A DNA stretch of 32,369 nt from Desulfovibrio sp. (GTDB lineage: Bacteria; Desulfobacterota; Desulfovibrionia; Desulfovibrionales; Desulfovibrionaceae). Below, piece after piece: positions 30,990-32,369 of this stretch. Positions within the stretch are counted from its first letter, which is position 1; the number at the start of each line of letters is the position of its first letter. Location of the stretch: positions 1-32,369 of the forward strand of contig JAISKZ010000050.1 of assembly GCA_031260725.1 (NCBI GenBank), given 5' to 3'. The translations under genes and the position numbers were made by a program. The notes below the pieces were generated by a model. It was not told where the DNA came from and made no database searches. It worked only from the letters and a program-made list of their open reading frames with translations.

Positions 30990-31819
30990 GTATTCCCCAC
31001 ACGCGTGGGGATGAACCGAGATTTCGAGTGCGCAGACTGGCGAAAAAAATCGTATTCCCCACACGCGTGGGGATGAACCGTTTAACAGGATGAGGGATAA
31101 TGCCGGACTATCGTATTCCCCACACGCGTGGGGATGAACCGACGACGTAGACGCCCGATAAAGCATATCCGCCGTATTCCCCACACGCGTGGGGATGAAC
31201 CGACGACGTAGACGCCCGATAAAGCATATCCGCCGTATTCCCCACACGCGTGGGGATGAACCGTATGGCTTTAGCCTGCCGCCAGCTTTCCAATGCGTAT
31301 TCCCCACACGCGTGGGGATGAACCGGGGAGTAACTGCCTGTTCAGAATTCAGACCCAGGTATTCCCCACACGCGTGGGGATGAACCGTATTGTCCTTTAA
31401 CGAAATTTGGGCAGGACATGTATTCCCCACACGCGTGGGGATGAACCAGAGGAAATTGAGGCGGGTTTACAGCGTGATTTTGCGTATTCCCCACACGCGT
31501 GGGGATGAACCGGTCGAATATCCCCGTCCAGCCGTTGCTGACAGACGTATTCCCCACACGCGTGGGGATGAACCGCCCGGGATTTTGGGCAAAACAAAAC
31601 AGGTGACGTATTCCCCACACGCGTGGGGATGAACCGAACTCCCGTATTTGTGCCTCTTTTTTATTCACGTATTCCCCACACGCGTGGGGATGAACCGTAG
31701 AAAGGCTAAACAAAGACAAAGAAGCGGGAGTATTCCCCACACGCGTGGGGATGAACCGCCGGAGCAGGCCCCGGCCCGGGTCCTGACCCAGTATTCCCCA
31801 CACGCGTGGGGATGAACCA
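30990..31819 (+). CRISPR. Type I-E CRISPR array: 14 repeats of 29 nt (GTATTCCCCACACGCGTGGGGATGAACCG), 13 spacers of 32-35 nt
   Basis: Repeat starts: 30990, 31052, 31113, 31174, 31235, 31297, 31359, 31420, 31484, 31547, 31608, 31669, 31730, 31791; repeats 8 and 14 end in A; CCCCAC-ACGC-GTGGGG stem-loop. Confidence 0.99.
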
Positions 31820-31893
31820 AGATTGGCAGTTCATCTGGACAGCATTGATTTTTTAAATATTCTTTTCTGTGAATTCAAATAGATAATACGCAA

Positions 31894-31920
31894 CAACAAA
31901 CTCTGCGCCAGAGTTTGTTG
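31894..31920. other. Perfect 12-bp inverted repeat (hairpin) between the array and the argD-like gene
   Basis: CAACAAACTCTG-CGC-CAGAGTTTGTTG. Confidence 0.8.
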
Positions 31921-31968
31921 CCGATAACTGTGCCGCCACGAAGCGACGGCACATGAAACATGCTGATT

Positions 31969-32369
31969 TTACATGTGAAGCGTTTGCCCAAGCGTGCTGA
32001 CAAAGCCGTCCAGATCCGTCTCTTCAATGACAAGGGGCGGCAGCAGGCGCAATATATTGCCGTGGCTCAAGTTGCAGATATAGCCCCGCCTGAGCAGAGC
32101 CTCCCATACTTTCTGGCCGTTTTCGACAAGCTCAATGCCGATCATCAGTCCCAGACAGCGCACGTCGCGGATTTTGTCCGGCATGTTTCGGCGTAGCGAT
32201 TCAAGCTGTTTTTTGACGCGTTCGCCGAGCGCGGCGGCGCGGTCTGCCATACGGTCGCGCAGCATGATCTCCACGGTTTTGGCGGCTACAGCCGAGGTCA
32301 GAGCTCCGCCGCCGAAGGTTGTGGCGTGGCTGCCGGGTTCAAAGCCTTCGGCCGCTTCGTCTGTGGTCA
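31969..32369 (-). CDS. argD: C-terminal part of class-III aminotransferase (acetylornithine aminotransferase-like), truncated by the window edge
   Basis: Minus-strand translation TTDEAAEGFEPGSHATTFGGGALTSAVAAKTVEIM...VRCLGLMIGIELVE...ILRLLPPLVIEETDLDGFV. Confidence 0.85.
   Translation of the reverse strand, partial: TTDEAAEGFEPGSHATTFGGGALTSAVAAKTVEIMLRDRMADRAAALGERVKKQLESLRRNMPDKIRDVRCLGLMIGIELVENGQKVWEALLRRGYICNLSHGNILRLLPPLVIEETDLDGFVSTLGQTLHM

Noticed and set aside
30912-31803. ORFs with repeated 'IPTRVGNT/HPHACGEY/SSPRVWG' and 'PHTRGDEP' peptides on both strands
   Set aside because: They are translations of the CRISPR repeats, not proteins.

Overview
The window looks like a Deltaproteobacterial (Desulfovibrio-like) chromosome segment of mostly housekeeping genes with two accessory blocks; the taxon is inferred from protein flavour only. 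From left to right: a MacB/FtsX-type ABC permease and an ATPase with a long unusual C-terminal extension; a UbiX-like flavoprotein and a UPF0173-type metallo-hydrolase; an AT-rich restriction-modification insert (beta-class SPPY methyltransferase plus MvaI/BcnI-family endonuclease); a PxxKW Cys-rich protein, an M20 peptidase, mnmG, a CorC/HlyC-type CBS protein, lnt, prfB (with an intact CTTTGAC programmed +1 frameshift), an HU-type protein, and dapA with a rearranged 3' end. These are followed, on the minus strand, by a complete-looking FTR1-P19-DUF2318-permease-permease-ATPase iron-uptake operon with a promoter/Fur-box-like region. Next comes a complete type I-E CRISPR-Cas locus (cas3, cas8e, cse2, cas7e, cas5e, cas6e, cas1, cas2) with a 14-repeat/13-spacer array, and finally the 3' part of an argD-like aminotransferase. 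No clearly new multi-gene system was found. The best leads are the ABC-ATPase C-terminal extension, the dapA tail remodelling, spacer and repeat anomalies in the array, and the promoter/operator of the iron operon.
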